Shown: piece after piece, positions 53,560 to 63,399 of the stretch
Position numbering within the stretch: the first letter of the stretch is position 1
Layout: each line of letters begins with the position of its first letter
Assembly: GCA_964035015.1 (NCBI GenBank)
Contig: OZ036008.1
Coordinates: 2,497,612 to 2,561,611 of the forward strand
DNA: 64,000 bases
Source: Corallium rubrum
Lineage: Eukaryota > Cnidaria > Anthozoa > Scleralcyonacea > Coralliidae
Reading direction: 5' to 3'
Position numbers and translations under genes: made by a program
The notes under the pieces: model-generated
The model's database searches: none
Told to the model about the DNA's origin: nothing
Seen by the model: only the letters and a program-made list of their open reading frames with translations

Positions 53560-53935
53560 TTAAACAGATATTGATGCTAACAGCATGTGCAAGTTTAAAA
53601 GATCCGATTTGATAACAAGCTGAAGACTACACTACTGAAACCAAGGCAAAAATTGCTTTTATGATCGTTTAGGGGGGAAGAACATCATGTAACCTAACCT
53701 TAGTTTAAGTGTTAATGTACAAATAAAACAAGGGAGGGGTACCAGGTGTATTTTTAAACATTACTATTGCTGTGGGCGTTGCTATGGAAAACATTATGCT
53801 TGTCTCAAGAATTCCCCTTTTACATTGCGAATTTCGATTAAATCATGTTTTGGGATGAAAAACAAATGAATAAGGTTGCATTTTTTATAGTTTTGAAAAA
53901 ACTGAAAATTTCAAAATTTTGAGTGGAAGACCACC

Positions 53936-55010
53936 TTATTAAGATCAGTAACAGTTGTACACTGTGCACTTGGGTGATTCTTCCGATAATAGGTACAGCT
54001 AATAGGGTTTCCCCCTTGGTTGAAGAGCGATGCGGCTGAGGGAGGGCCTTGTCTTCCACCCTTGGATACTTGCCCAAATGGTTGCTTCCTATGACCAGGT
54101 CCAGAATTGGATGATTTTTACCCCATGATTTCACAACGTTCTCGTGCCTCAATTTCTGCATCAAAGGCTTTTAGCAAAACATCCAAATCCCATTCTGGCT
54201 TATCAATCGTTCTAGAGGTAATCAAACGCATATCCACAGGTATTTTCTCCAGAAGAAGAGGAATCAAAAATTTCCCATATGACTCACTCTCAACTCCTAA
54301 GGCTTGTATAGGGCTATGATATGAGCTTCAACTTGATCATAGAGTTGTCTGAGGCGCTTCAAATCTTCCTCTGATGCTACAGCAGGTATTTTAACAAGAC
54401 CTTCCATCTGAGCATTAATCATGATTTGTGGTTGTCCAAAACGCTTCTTAAGAATGTCCTTGACAGCCCCATAATTGTCTGCAGTTAGTGGAAGACCACG
54501 TATATAGACGCAGCGGCTGACCCCTCCAAAAGATTTTTTAGGTAATTGAATTTATCCACATCAGAAAGGCGTTGATTCTCGTCGACAGCACTAGCAAATG
54601 CATCCCAGAACGGAGTAAACTGAATTGATCTTCGGTAATTTCGCTTTTATAATCCCCAAAACTAGAGTTAGAATGAACAGAATGTGAATTATCCGTGACT
54701 CCATGATCAGTTTCCAGTTTTAATTTCTCGTCAATCATCACAATCATCTCCTGTATCCCTTCTCTAAAGATCCCTGTTTCCTTGGTTTCGTCTTCGATAT
54801 GTTCTTCCTTTATTAACGCCAGAATTTCATCATCCAACGAGCCAAGAACCTTCAATTTTTCTGTGAGGGAAATCCGATATGTTTTCAGTGACGTTGGGCT
54901 CAAAGTTCTCAAGTAATCCTTGAATCTTTTCCAGATTTGAGGTCACATAAGCCTTGTGACCTCCTCGAATCTTTCTCGTCTCCTTCAACTGCTCGTCAGA
55001 CATGGTTTCA
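53936..55010 (-). pseudogene. BEL/Pao gag, N-terminal part
   Basis: Starts MSDEQLKETRKIRGGHK at about 55003, a typical BEL gag opening, and continues with SNLEKIQGLL, then after a slip KLKVLGSLDDEILALI, an acidic stretch, an RLITSRTIDKPEWDLD block near 54200 and a zinc knuckle CTYYRKNHPSAQC near 53980-53950. It is cut right after VTDLN by the inserted Mutator-like copies; the next gag/pol segment resumes at 48718. Frame slips near 54860, 54530 and 54110 show decay. Confidence 0.8.
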
Positions 55011-55087
55011 AAACACGAACAGTTGTCTTTGTATTTCGATATTAAATCCTCCGTTTAAATATCTCTATAGACGGCGACTAAATCGCA

Positions 55088-55107
55088 TCCTGGGAGTCGG
55101 CACCATT
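55088..55107 (-). other. BEL primer-binding site
   Basis: On the minus strand the LTR end CTCTAACA is followed by AT and then TGGTGCCGACTCCCA. This position and a TGG start are what a tRNA-3'-end primer site should show. Confidence 0.65.
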
Positions 55108-55189
55108 GTTAGAGTTTTATTATCTCTTTGAATAATAGACTCGTACTCATAAACAAAATACGTTAATGAAACATAAAATAATAACAAGA

Positions 55190-56091
55190 AAGGGCTGTTT
55201 AAACGGATCCAACATTGTCCAACATTGTTGGTCCAACAATGTTGGACCATTGTTGCATGGACAATGTTGGCCAACATGTTCAAACGGATGCAACAACATC
55301 CAACACAAATGCTATTAATTAAAATCGAAACTGATCAAGGGATCGGAGTTTACCTATAATCCTTCGCTGATTGGTCAGTTTTTTGGTAATTATAATTAAT
55401 TATAAAGTTACTATGTAGATTTCAAGATAGCCGACTAGTGAGAAGCTTGGCTGTCAAAGTTCCTATTTATGTTAAAAACTTCTCTACCAAGTTGAGCTCG
55501 TAATCCTACAATTTTTGACTTAATCTCTGCAGCACTCATCTCTAATCTTTCCTCCATCTCTTTGTAAGCATTTTCTCTCGTATCTCTCAAGTGATATTCT
55601 TTACAGGACACATCCCATAAGCAAACCCGCTCCTCAAGCATTTCAAGAAGCTCGTCTATTTTCGCGTCAGTCCACTTCCCTGACTTAATTGCCTTTGATA
55701 GACCAGTCTTTTTTTTACTTGAAGTAGCTTTTGCTATCTCATCCACCTCGGAATTCTCGACATTTTTATTCTTACTATTCAGAGGAGTTTTAGCGAGGGG
55801 TTTCTCACGTTCCTGCATCAAACTCTCGAACAAACTCTTGTCACTCCCGCATTCCGCCATCTTGAATGTTTTTACCTCGTCAATGACTCAAATCTCCATG
55901 GAAAAGATGTCGATGAACTCGTTTCCGTCAAATGTTGGACGATGTTGGATGAAAAGTTTGAACGGAATCAAACTTGATCCAACAATGTCCAACATTATCC
56001 AACATGGTGTTCAAACGAATCCAACATGTTGCATTCAACATTGTTGGATGATGTTGGACCAACATGTTGGATCCGTTTAAACAGGTCTTAA
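55190..56091. mobile_element. MADF-protein transposon with CCAACATTGTTGG repeats
   Basis: CTGTTTAAACGGATCCAACAT at the left is mirrored by ATGTTGGATCCGTTTAAACAG at the right. Both subterminal regions are dense in TCCAACATTGTTGG palindromes (about ten within 130 bp on each side). It carries one intact ORF (55860-55435). A separate SANT/MADF protein is characteristic of PIF/Harbinger elements; the transposase ORF itself is absent. No clear TSD seen. Confidence 0.7.
55435..55860 (-). CDS. MADF/Myb-SANT-like DNA-binding protein of a transposon
   Basis: 141 residues, ATG at 55860. The N-terminal 55 residues are low complexity and charged. GKWTDAKIDELLEMLEERV, CLWDVSCKEYHLRDTREN and AYKEMEERLEMSAAEIKSKI form a trihelical MADF/SANT-like domain with the usual Trp and 'LWDxxxxxYxxRxxR' signature, followed by GLRAQLGRE. 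In PIF/Harbinger elements such a protein binds the termini and imports the transposase. The frame is uninterrupted. It lies between the repeat-rich ends of its element, on the minus strand. Confidence 0.7.
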   Translation of the reverse strand: MAECGSDKSLFESLMQEREKPLAKTPLNSKNKNVENSEVDEIAKATSSKKKTGLSKAIKSGKWTDAKIDELLEMLEERVCLWDVSCKEYHLRDTRENAYKEMEERLEMSAAEIKSKIVGLRAQLGREVFNINRNFDSQASH

Positions 56092-56210
56092 AGGAACATA
56101 AACTCTCTTCGTCGAACAACAAACCCGAACCGAAAGTAAAAGTACATGATCACGTGAATACACGGTCACGTGTAACATAAACTAACCTGGGGGGTGTGCA
56201 AAGTTCCGAA

Positions 56211-57276
56211 CAGGTATTTTGAAAGAAAAAAACAACTTACAACATTGGATGGCAGCCTCATCCCAAGATTGCCTTCGCTGCTGGTTAGTCGTTTTTGCCT
56301 GCTGTTAAATGGCACCGGGGACAATGAGGTTATACTACATTGATCCTTTAAGGATTAAATGAAAACATGTATTTCCTGGCATTTCAAAAAAACCCATCTT
56401 CATCATCAATTATTGACTGATCTTCCAACATGACGTGCACATCTTCAGACTTCTTAATGCTTAGTTTAGTGCAACCTACAAAGCAAATTGAGAATCATGA
56501 TTATAAATGAAACAAAATAAGTTCCAATTATCACACGCTTTTGAATACAGTAATGTTTTTGTAGGTGATTGAAAGAACAAAGTATGTTTATTCCTCACAT
56601 TTTGTTTTTAACTCTGTCAAGGATGTGGCACAAATACAAAATTTTTGGGCACTCTGTGCACCTTGTACTCTAAACAAGGGCATCTCTGTGGGGACACCTC
56701 GCATGGGACTTTTTTTGTCCTGCCTTTTTGGCACTTTTAAGTTATTATTATTTTGTTGTTAATTTTTGTTATGATTTAAGTCCGAATAAAGTTGTCAGAT
56801 CAAATCAAATCAAATCAGAGCAGAAATCCACTTGTATGAAAACCTGGAGGTAAAACATGACAGTCGTGCAGAAAAGAACAACATAACCCAAATAAAAGGG
56901 AAAAAACACATTTTAATGCAAAGCCAACTAATGTACCCATGACACATACCTAAAAAAAAAGTAAGTTAATGCACATTTGTCTACAAAATTATAGTGTTTG
57001 TAGACATTCCCAAATCCGGTTTAAAACAAGAGATAAACAGGATTTTTTTAGCGTGTTTTTGTTATAAATGGGCTTTTTGAGGTTTGTGGCATAGCACTAT
57101 TCACAATTATGAATTTGTGAAAATTTCACATGAATACATCAAATATCGAATGTACTGTAGCAGAGTTTTTGCCGTTCAGCAAAATAGAGGTTTGAGAAAT
57201 TCTAGTTAAAAGTTTTCGAACAGCTTTCTTAGATAAAAAATTACAATTACAAACCAAAACAATGTCCAGTAGCTCT
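56211..57276. other. Non-coding: LINE 3' end and transposon flank
   Basis: 56600-56815 resembles a 3' UTR of a non-LTR element ending in CCGAATAAAGTTGTC and a short (AAATC)n tail (56800-56818). 56820-57276 is the 3' flank of Mutator-like copy D. No exon supported. Confidence 0.5.
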
Positions 57277-57602
57277 CTAAAATCTTCCAAATGAGTAGGT
57301 TTTCCCCTCCTTCTCCTTGTTTTTGCCCCCTTGTTTTTTTCTTTGTCCTCTCAAGACTTTACTGCGGGTTTTGGTGGTGTCCTTGGACTTGTAGTTTGCC
57401 CTATTCACCCGAAGGCAATCCGCTTGTTTCACCGCAGCTGCGAAAAAGGTACCTGGGGTCATTCCCAGTGCTTCTAAAACTTTAATAGTGGCTTTATTAC
57501 CAATATTGAAGTGGGCCACAGCATCATACACCCCCAGTTGGAAAGTACTGGCTCCAACAAAGACTGTTTTGGGTATTCGTTGCCAAATCATTCCATTAAG
57601 GT
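57277..57602 (-). pseudogene. Mutator-like transposase copy D, C-terminal part
   Basis: The minus strand reads LNGMIWQRIPKTVFVGAS, LGVYDAVAHFNIGNKATIK, VNRANYKSKDTTKTRSK and a Lys/Arg/Gln-rich tail, aligning with the end of copy A. It starts exactly where the other part (60554-61766) stops, so the gene was split at NQN|...LNG by insertion of copy C. Confidence 0.85.
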
Positions 57603-60550
57603 GGTAGTTAGCCCTGGATTATTCAAAACAGTTTTTATGACATAACTTCATCAATACTCCACTAATGACAAAAAAAAATTCCAGGATGGAAGTACTTATT
57701 ATGATAAACATATTTTTGCAACAACCAGAGCTCCAGTCGCAGTGGTTGCCATAGCAATATCAAATAAAGCTGCCGGCCGCAAGACCTTTTAACTTTAATA
57801 ACTAGAAGGCAAAGCTAGGAATTGTTTTAAAACTTTAGGGGGATGTTCTACAGGATATGGAGTATGCAACAAGTAAAGGGATTTTTTGTTGATAGAAGTA
57901 TTTAGTCCAAAACCGAAAAAATTGCTGTTTCCATAGCAACCAGTGAAATATGCACGATTACAAAAAATCCTCTACTTATTGCATAGAACACCACAAAATA
58001 CACATTTATTCAAAAAATAAGGCCTATTCATCAATTTGCTCATCATTTATGCATTTCTGAACTTTGAGTCGCTCTGATTGTCCTGTTTTGAGATAATTAA
58101 GAATAAAGATTGTTTATCGTGTTTTTTTCTAATATTAGACAAAGTGTTATATATAGAATAGTAAAAATAGGCCTAAGATAAATACCAATATCTAAATTAT
58201 ATTTACAATAAATAATCTATAAAAATGTCCAGAAAACAAGAAAATTAGCTAGTTTTATACTTTGATATACTTCTCAAACTTACATTTTCTAATCAGCTCT
58301 CTACAAAATGTCTACTTGAGACTTGAGACTTGGTTGACCAATTCCCTCAAACAAAGGCATGACAAATTTGACCTGTGACACATCATTTGTTGCTGTACAT
58401 TTCCTTTTCCTTTTTTTACCTTTGCTTGTCATGTTGACTTCACGTTGTGATGTCAAACCAAAATTCCCTGGATGATAAGCAGTCGAATCACCTGTGGCCT
58501 TCCGCTGTGATCGAAGTTTTCGTCGCTGCTCTTTATATTTCTTGCTGACTTTCTGGGCAGCACTACTACTTCTTAATTTGTCCTGGAGTCTAAGTGCTTT
58601 CATAGTGTTTCTCCCAGGTTCAATGCCACAAATTTCCATAAGGACAGCCTTACTGGCAGAACCAGTGTTGAACACCGGAATCCGAACTTTTCTGGCCCCA
58701 CAAAATTTTGTCTTCGGACAATGGGACCACAAAATCCCATTAATGGCTTCATTCTGGTTCTGTGTGAGGCCTTTTAGACACCTTGTTAGCAATTCATTGT
58801 TTGACAAACGCTTGAATATGGGATACAACTCTGTTGCGAAGACTTGTGGCAAACGATTGTCCTCACTGTATGTTGTTGTACCATTATGTTTATCATTCCA
58901 GTATTTACACCAAGTATCACTAGACTTTGGGCAAAACTGGTGCTGCTTCTCTAGTGACTGTTTATCATTTTTTATCATATGGCATTGAATAGCCTTGATG
59001 CTCTTTTTCATACCTTCCAAATCTCCTTTGTTCTCCCTGATTGCTTTGCCATAATAATTTTGCATCTTGTCAATCACTTTATCAGTTAGGCGACCTTTTC
59101 CTCCCACTGTTTTTCCATCTGAAAGCTTTTCCCCCACCATATCCTTCTTGTATTTTCTTAATGCAGTACCAAGTCTCTTTTGCACATGGCCAACACATTC
59201 TTCTTTGGTGACAATATAGGCTTCACCATATTTCTCTTCCATTGCTTCTTTCACTTTACCATAACTACTACTATCACCATCACCAACAAATGTTACATAC
59301 TTTAATTTTCTATGACAGAGACTCCTCCCAAACATTTCCACAGCAGCCACAGCTTCCATTTCCCCTGAAGATCCTTTATGATTTATCTCACACCTCCCCT
59401 CATGCTTTAATTACCTTCCACTGCTGATACTCCGGCGACTCTTGATCCATAGTACTATGAGCTTTACACTCACGACAGACAAGTGACTTCACACTGTAAT
59501 CAAGAACTTCACCTGTGTCAACCGATATAACAAATGTTACACCAATTTTTGAGGAATGACCTCTCTTCTGCCATGTACCATCAACAGATACTCCTACGCA
59601 AGCAACATTGTTGTCACCAAACTTATCCATTCTTTCTGGCTGTTCCGAAGCAATTTTTTGTCTCAGTCGCTCAGCACTCTCAACCATTATTTCTTCTGCA
59701 TTTCTTGTTGCTGCTTTTTCAATATTAATTAAATGTTCATTGTAACATGTCTTGGTAACAGGAGGTGGTAAGTTCATACCAGCACAAAACTGTGCGAGAC
59801 CAGCATGTCCAAACTGAGTTGAAGCAAGTACTGCTCTTCTGTTGACTTCATGTGCTCCACCACCATGACCACCACCAAGACGTTTACTTGTCGACAATGA
59901 GGTCTCGACACCACACAAAGAACATTTAAGGAATAGACACTCAGAAAGTCCATCTCTTTTGTCGTTGCGCTGGAATAATTGAAGCTTTGAGCCCGATTTT
60001 CGGCACAAGCTACAAATTGCAACCTTTGAAATACATTCACTCAAAAGTGTTGCATCCTGAAGCTTGAAACCAGTGGCATTTTCAACAACAGATTTTGGAC
60101 CCAGACCAACGTCTTTAGCTAGTTCACGAGTTAACATACCTTTCTTCTCATCAAAGCTATTAAAAGAAGTATTCAATAGCTTCATTGATGTTATGCTTTC
60201 AGTATTATTCGTCGATGTTGTGGCAGACGTCGAGGGGCCATTGTCGGTAGCATTTTCATCGTCGAAAGTGTGTGACTTCTCGTGAGGTCTTTTACCATAA
60301 ACACCTCTTCTTTTCTTTCGCTTGATCGACCTAGGTAGGGGAGGGGTACCTGAGGCAGAAAAAAGACTTTTTACAAAAAAATCAACAATAACGAATTAAA
60401 AACGTCCATAGCAACCAAAGTAAACAACATAAACACAAAGCGTTGTCAGGAGGATAATTTTGACACACTTACAAATAACATAGTATTTTAACCAATTCTG
60501 TTGAAATTTTAACAAAAGAACAAGTTTTTTCGAAAGACAGATATATTAAT
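57603..60550 (-). mobile_element. Mutator-like element C, inserted into copy D
   Basis: The borders are fixed by the interrupted D gene: left AAGGTGGTAGTTAGCC (57599 onward), sharing AAGGTGGT with the 5' ends of A and B; right near 60540 (AATTAGTCAATTTTG). It includes transposase C, a 700-bp 3' flank (57610-58300) and a 200-bp 5' flank. No clean target duplication was seen at the two D junctions. Confidence 0.7.
58301..60349 (-). pseudogene. Mutator-like transposase, copy C (one frameshift)
   Basis: The minus-strand frame begins after an acceptor-like TTTTCTGCCTCAG (60350): PRSIKRKKRRGVYGKRPHEK (NLS-like), then a D/N/S/T-rich linker, ISKVAICSLCRKSGSK, CLFLKCSLCGVE, EVNRRAVLASTQFGHAG, VDGTWQKRGHSSKIGVTF near 59590-59540, LVCRECKAHS, a one-base slip near 59400, MEAVAAVEMFGRSL, GDGDSSSYGKV near 59280, ECVGHVQKRLGTAL, KGLTQNQNEAINGILW and ALRLQDKLRSSS. 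The protein is about 660 residues, longer than A and B, with a distinct C-terminus. A second Mutator-like subfamily. The single slip is its only visible lesion. Confidence 0.85.
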
Positions 60551-60553
60551 TAG

Positions 60554-61766
60554 TCAATTTTGATTCTGGGTTTTCTCATCAAGGCACTTTCTTAGAAGGT
60601 TTTCTTCACTAAGACGAGCATAAACAGGCTTAAGCTCAGCAATCACAGGAAGAGGTACGCCCTTACCATGCTTGTAAGTGCTGGTCGTGTTAGCTTGGTC
60701 CCTTTTAAAACCACACCAACTGTTCTCACCAGCTGGGCAATAGGTAGGAAGTAGTAGCTGCTCTGTCGAAGCACAGTGAAACAAGGTGGCAAGAACATTG
60801 CTCTTCATTTCAGCCAGATTCCCACTGTTGCTTCTGATAGCAATGCCGTGATAGTTCTGAAGTTTGTCAATCATATCAGTTAGTTTTCCCTTTCCACCTA
60901 TTCCTTTCTTTTCTTTTCTTTCTTCAGTTTGCGCTATGCTGTTCCAAGTCGCTTCTGGACATGCCCAACACACTCTTTCTTGCTTACAACCACACCATAC
61001 TCATCTTTGTAGATGTTTTCAACAGCACTAAAACTTTTACTATCACCATCCCATAAAATTCATGTTATTGAATATTGCGAGTGCTGAGCGATTAAAAATT
61101 CTCTTGGCTCTTTCTGGTTCCATGGCCGGTGCAGATGCACTCCACTGTAGTTTGATTTACACCTAGGTGCATGTTCTGTTTTCCACAGTGTACTTTCCAC
61201 CGTATCTTCATCACCTTCATGCTGCTTGCACTTTTTGCAGAACTTACGTAATGGTTCTGCATCTAGCACACAGCCATGCAAAGAAGAAAAACCTCTTCTT
61301 TGCCACGTTCCATCACAAGAAATAGCAGCTTTAACAATTCCATCTTCATCAGTTTCCTTGGTTTGATAGGTCATGAATTTCCTTGGCGGCATCATTTGAC
61401 GTACTTTCAGCAACATCTTTGGCAGGACGTATGGTATAGCTTTTGTGTGACTAGCATATGGCTTTGTTCCAATCGGTGGTGGCATGTTCATTGTGCTGCA
61501 AAAAAAACGTTGCTTTGCTGATAACCAACAGACCTCATTGCATACACCATCCTTCTATTGACTTGAAAGTAGTGGCCAACTTTTACTGAAGTATAGAATA
61601 CTTCAGTCCATCTACATGACTTACACTGCAACGAAAGATATGACGCACAGCCCATGCGCTTTGAATAGTCGTCGACCAATGTCAACTAGCATTCAAAGCA
61701 TTCTTTTCAAGGTAGCATTTTGAAAATGACGTTTAATATCGCCGTATCAACAATGTAGCCTCTTCC
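60554..61766 (-). pseudogene. Mutator-like transposase copy D, N-terminal part
   Basis: The minus strand reads VDTAILNVIFKMLP, a stop where a Cys is expected, KECFEC, then RMGCASYLSLQCKSCRW, VNRRMVYAMRSVG, MNMPPPIGTKPYASH, CDGTWQRRGFSSLHGC, then VLDAEPL with an in-frame deletion of about 10 residues, APRCKSNYSG, a slip, ECVGHAQK-type sequence and CLDEKTQNQN where it is cut by element C. It has several slips and stops and is the oldest of the four copies. Its 5' end is missing at the satellite border (61766). Confidence 0.85.
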
Positions 61767-61779
61767 CTTACGAAAAAAA

Positions 61780-62705
61780 CACGGTGTGTTCACTGGGTGA
61801 AAAACACTATGAACACACCGTGAACACATCGTGTTCATAGAGTGTTTCACTGAGTGAACACATACTGACTATGTGTAATTGGGACGTTTTGAACTGAGTG
61901 ACACTGAGTTAACACAGTGTGTTAACTCAGTGCCACTCAGTTCAAAACGTCCCAATTACACATAGTCACTGAGTGAAACACAGTGTAAAACACACTGTGT
62001 TCACACTGTGTTCACACTGTGTTAATACTGTGTTAACTCAGTGTCACTCAGTTCAAAACGTCCCAATTACACATAGTCACTGAGTGAAACACAGTGTAAA
62101 AGACACTGTGTTCACACTGTGTCCACACTGTGTTAATTGCTGTGTTAACTCAATGTCACTCAGTTCAAAACGTCCCAATTACACACAGTCACTGAGTGAA
62201 ACACAGTGTAAAACACACTGTGTTCACACGGTGAACATACTGTGTTCACTCTGTGTCAACTCAGTGTCACTGAGTTCAAAACGTCCCAATTACACATAGT
62301 CACTGAGGGAAACACCGTGTAAAACACACTGTGTTCACACGATGAACACACTGTGTTCACTCTGTGTTAACTCAGTGTGACTGAGTTCAAAACGTCCCAA
62401 TTACACATAGTCACTGAGTGAAACACAGTGTAAAACACACTATGTTCACACGGTGAACACACTGTGTTAACACTGTGTTGACACTGTGTTCACTGTGTGT
62501 TAACTCAGTGTCACTAAGTTCAAAACGTCCCAATTACACATAGTCACTGAGTGAAACACAGTGTAAAACACACTGTGTTCACACGGTGAACACATGGTGT
62601 TCACTCTGTGTTAATACTGTGTTAACTAAGTGTCACTCAGTTCAAAACGTCCCAATTACACATAATATACACTTTGTTAACACAATGTTAACTCAGTGTC
62701 ACTCC
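61780..62705. repeat. 113-bp satellite built on CACTGTGTT
   Basis: About seven tandem units anchored by CAAAACGTCCCAATTACACA at intervals of about 109-130 bp. Each unit holds three to six copies of CACTGTGTT / AACACAGTG, themselves half-palindromes, and a GTTAACTCAGTG(T/C)CACT element. The first unit is inverted relative to the rest, making a perfect hairpin around 61885-61950. Length differences between units come from gain or loss of CACTGTGTT. Confidence 0.9.
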
Positions 62706-62950
62706 CTTCAAGGCAACACAACATTTTCATGTTAATTACTAATACACACAGTGTGAAAAGAGACAATGAGGTGAACAAACGGCTTACAGTCTGAAATGCA
62801 CACTGGAAATAATGTATTATATATAGCACAGTATTCAACTCAAATTTTGCATACAGCATACTTATAAAGAATACATGCAGATACTGTATTATCATGTAGA
62901 CATATTACAGAACCATCCTCAGAGATACGATTTCTTACACTGCTTAAAGT

Positions 62951-63029
62951 CACCTCGAGCGGGATTTTAACTCAACTCGCACCTTTGGGATTGGTCCGCC
63001 GCTCCACCTGTTAAGCTATCGAGTCGCAC
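62951..63029 (-). repeat. tRNA-derived SINE head, copy 1
   Basis: The minus strand reads GACTCGATAGCTTAACAGG (box A-like), GCGGACCAATCCC (anticodon-arm-like) and GTGCGAGTT...AAATCCCGC (box B/T-arm-like, with a 7-nt insertion). It is tRNA-like in order and spacing but the T arm is distorted, so it is a SINE head and not a tRNA gene. Confidence 0.6.
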
Positions 63030-63260
63030 AGGGATTGGAGGCGAGTGTTATCCATTTAAGTGCACGAGATATACTCGCGATAACTTAACGCTTTTTCGTG
63101 AGTAAGTGCAGTGTTTCAATTCTAAATTACAGGACTATCCTCAGACTGAGACAGATATACATTCTCATGTATCTCTGCGATGGTTCTGTAATAGAATTGA
63201 AACACTGCACGAGAATATTTCGTGCATTTAAATGGTTAAAACTCGCCTCCAATCCCTGCA

Positions 63261-63335
63261 TGTGCGGCTCGATAGCTCAACAGGTTGGCGGACCAATCCC
63301 GAAGGTGCGAGTTCTACAAATCCCGTTAGAGTTAG
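63261..63335 (+). repeat. tRNA-derived SINE head, copy 2
   Basis: GGCTCGATAGCTCAACAGG, GCGGACCAATCCCGAAGG and GTGCGAGTTCTACAAATCCC repeat copy 1 in the opposite orientation, missing GGAGC in the D arm and with a different T-arm insertion. Confidence 0.6.
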
Positions 63336-63399
63336 GCAAAATTTTCGGTTGGGTTTACGGCTTTACGCAGTGTAAGAAATAGTGCAATTCTTCTCATGT

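Larger units (their letters stand above)
55108..56210 (-). mobile_element. BEL 5' LTR, split by a MADF transposon
   Basis: The LTR begins at TGTTAGAG (55108). It is interrupted at about 55190 and resumes at about 56092 (GGAACATAAACTCTC). Its outer end is not fixed because the matching 3' LTR is missing; I place it loosely near 56,200. Confidence 0.5.

Noticed and set aside
63261-63335. Genuine tRNA gene
   Set aside because: The T arm carries insertions, the D arm is shortened, and it is one of an inverted pair embedded in repeat sequence.
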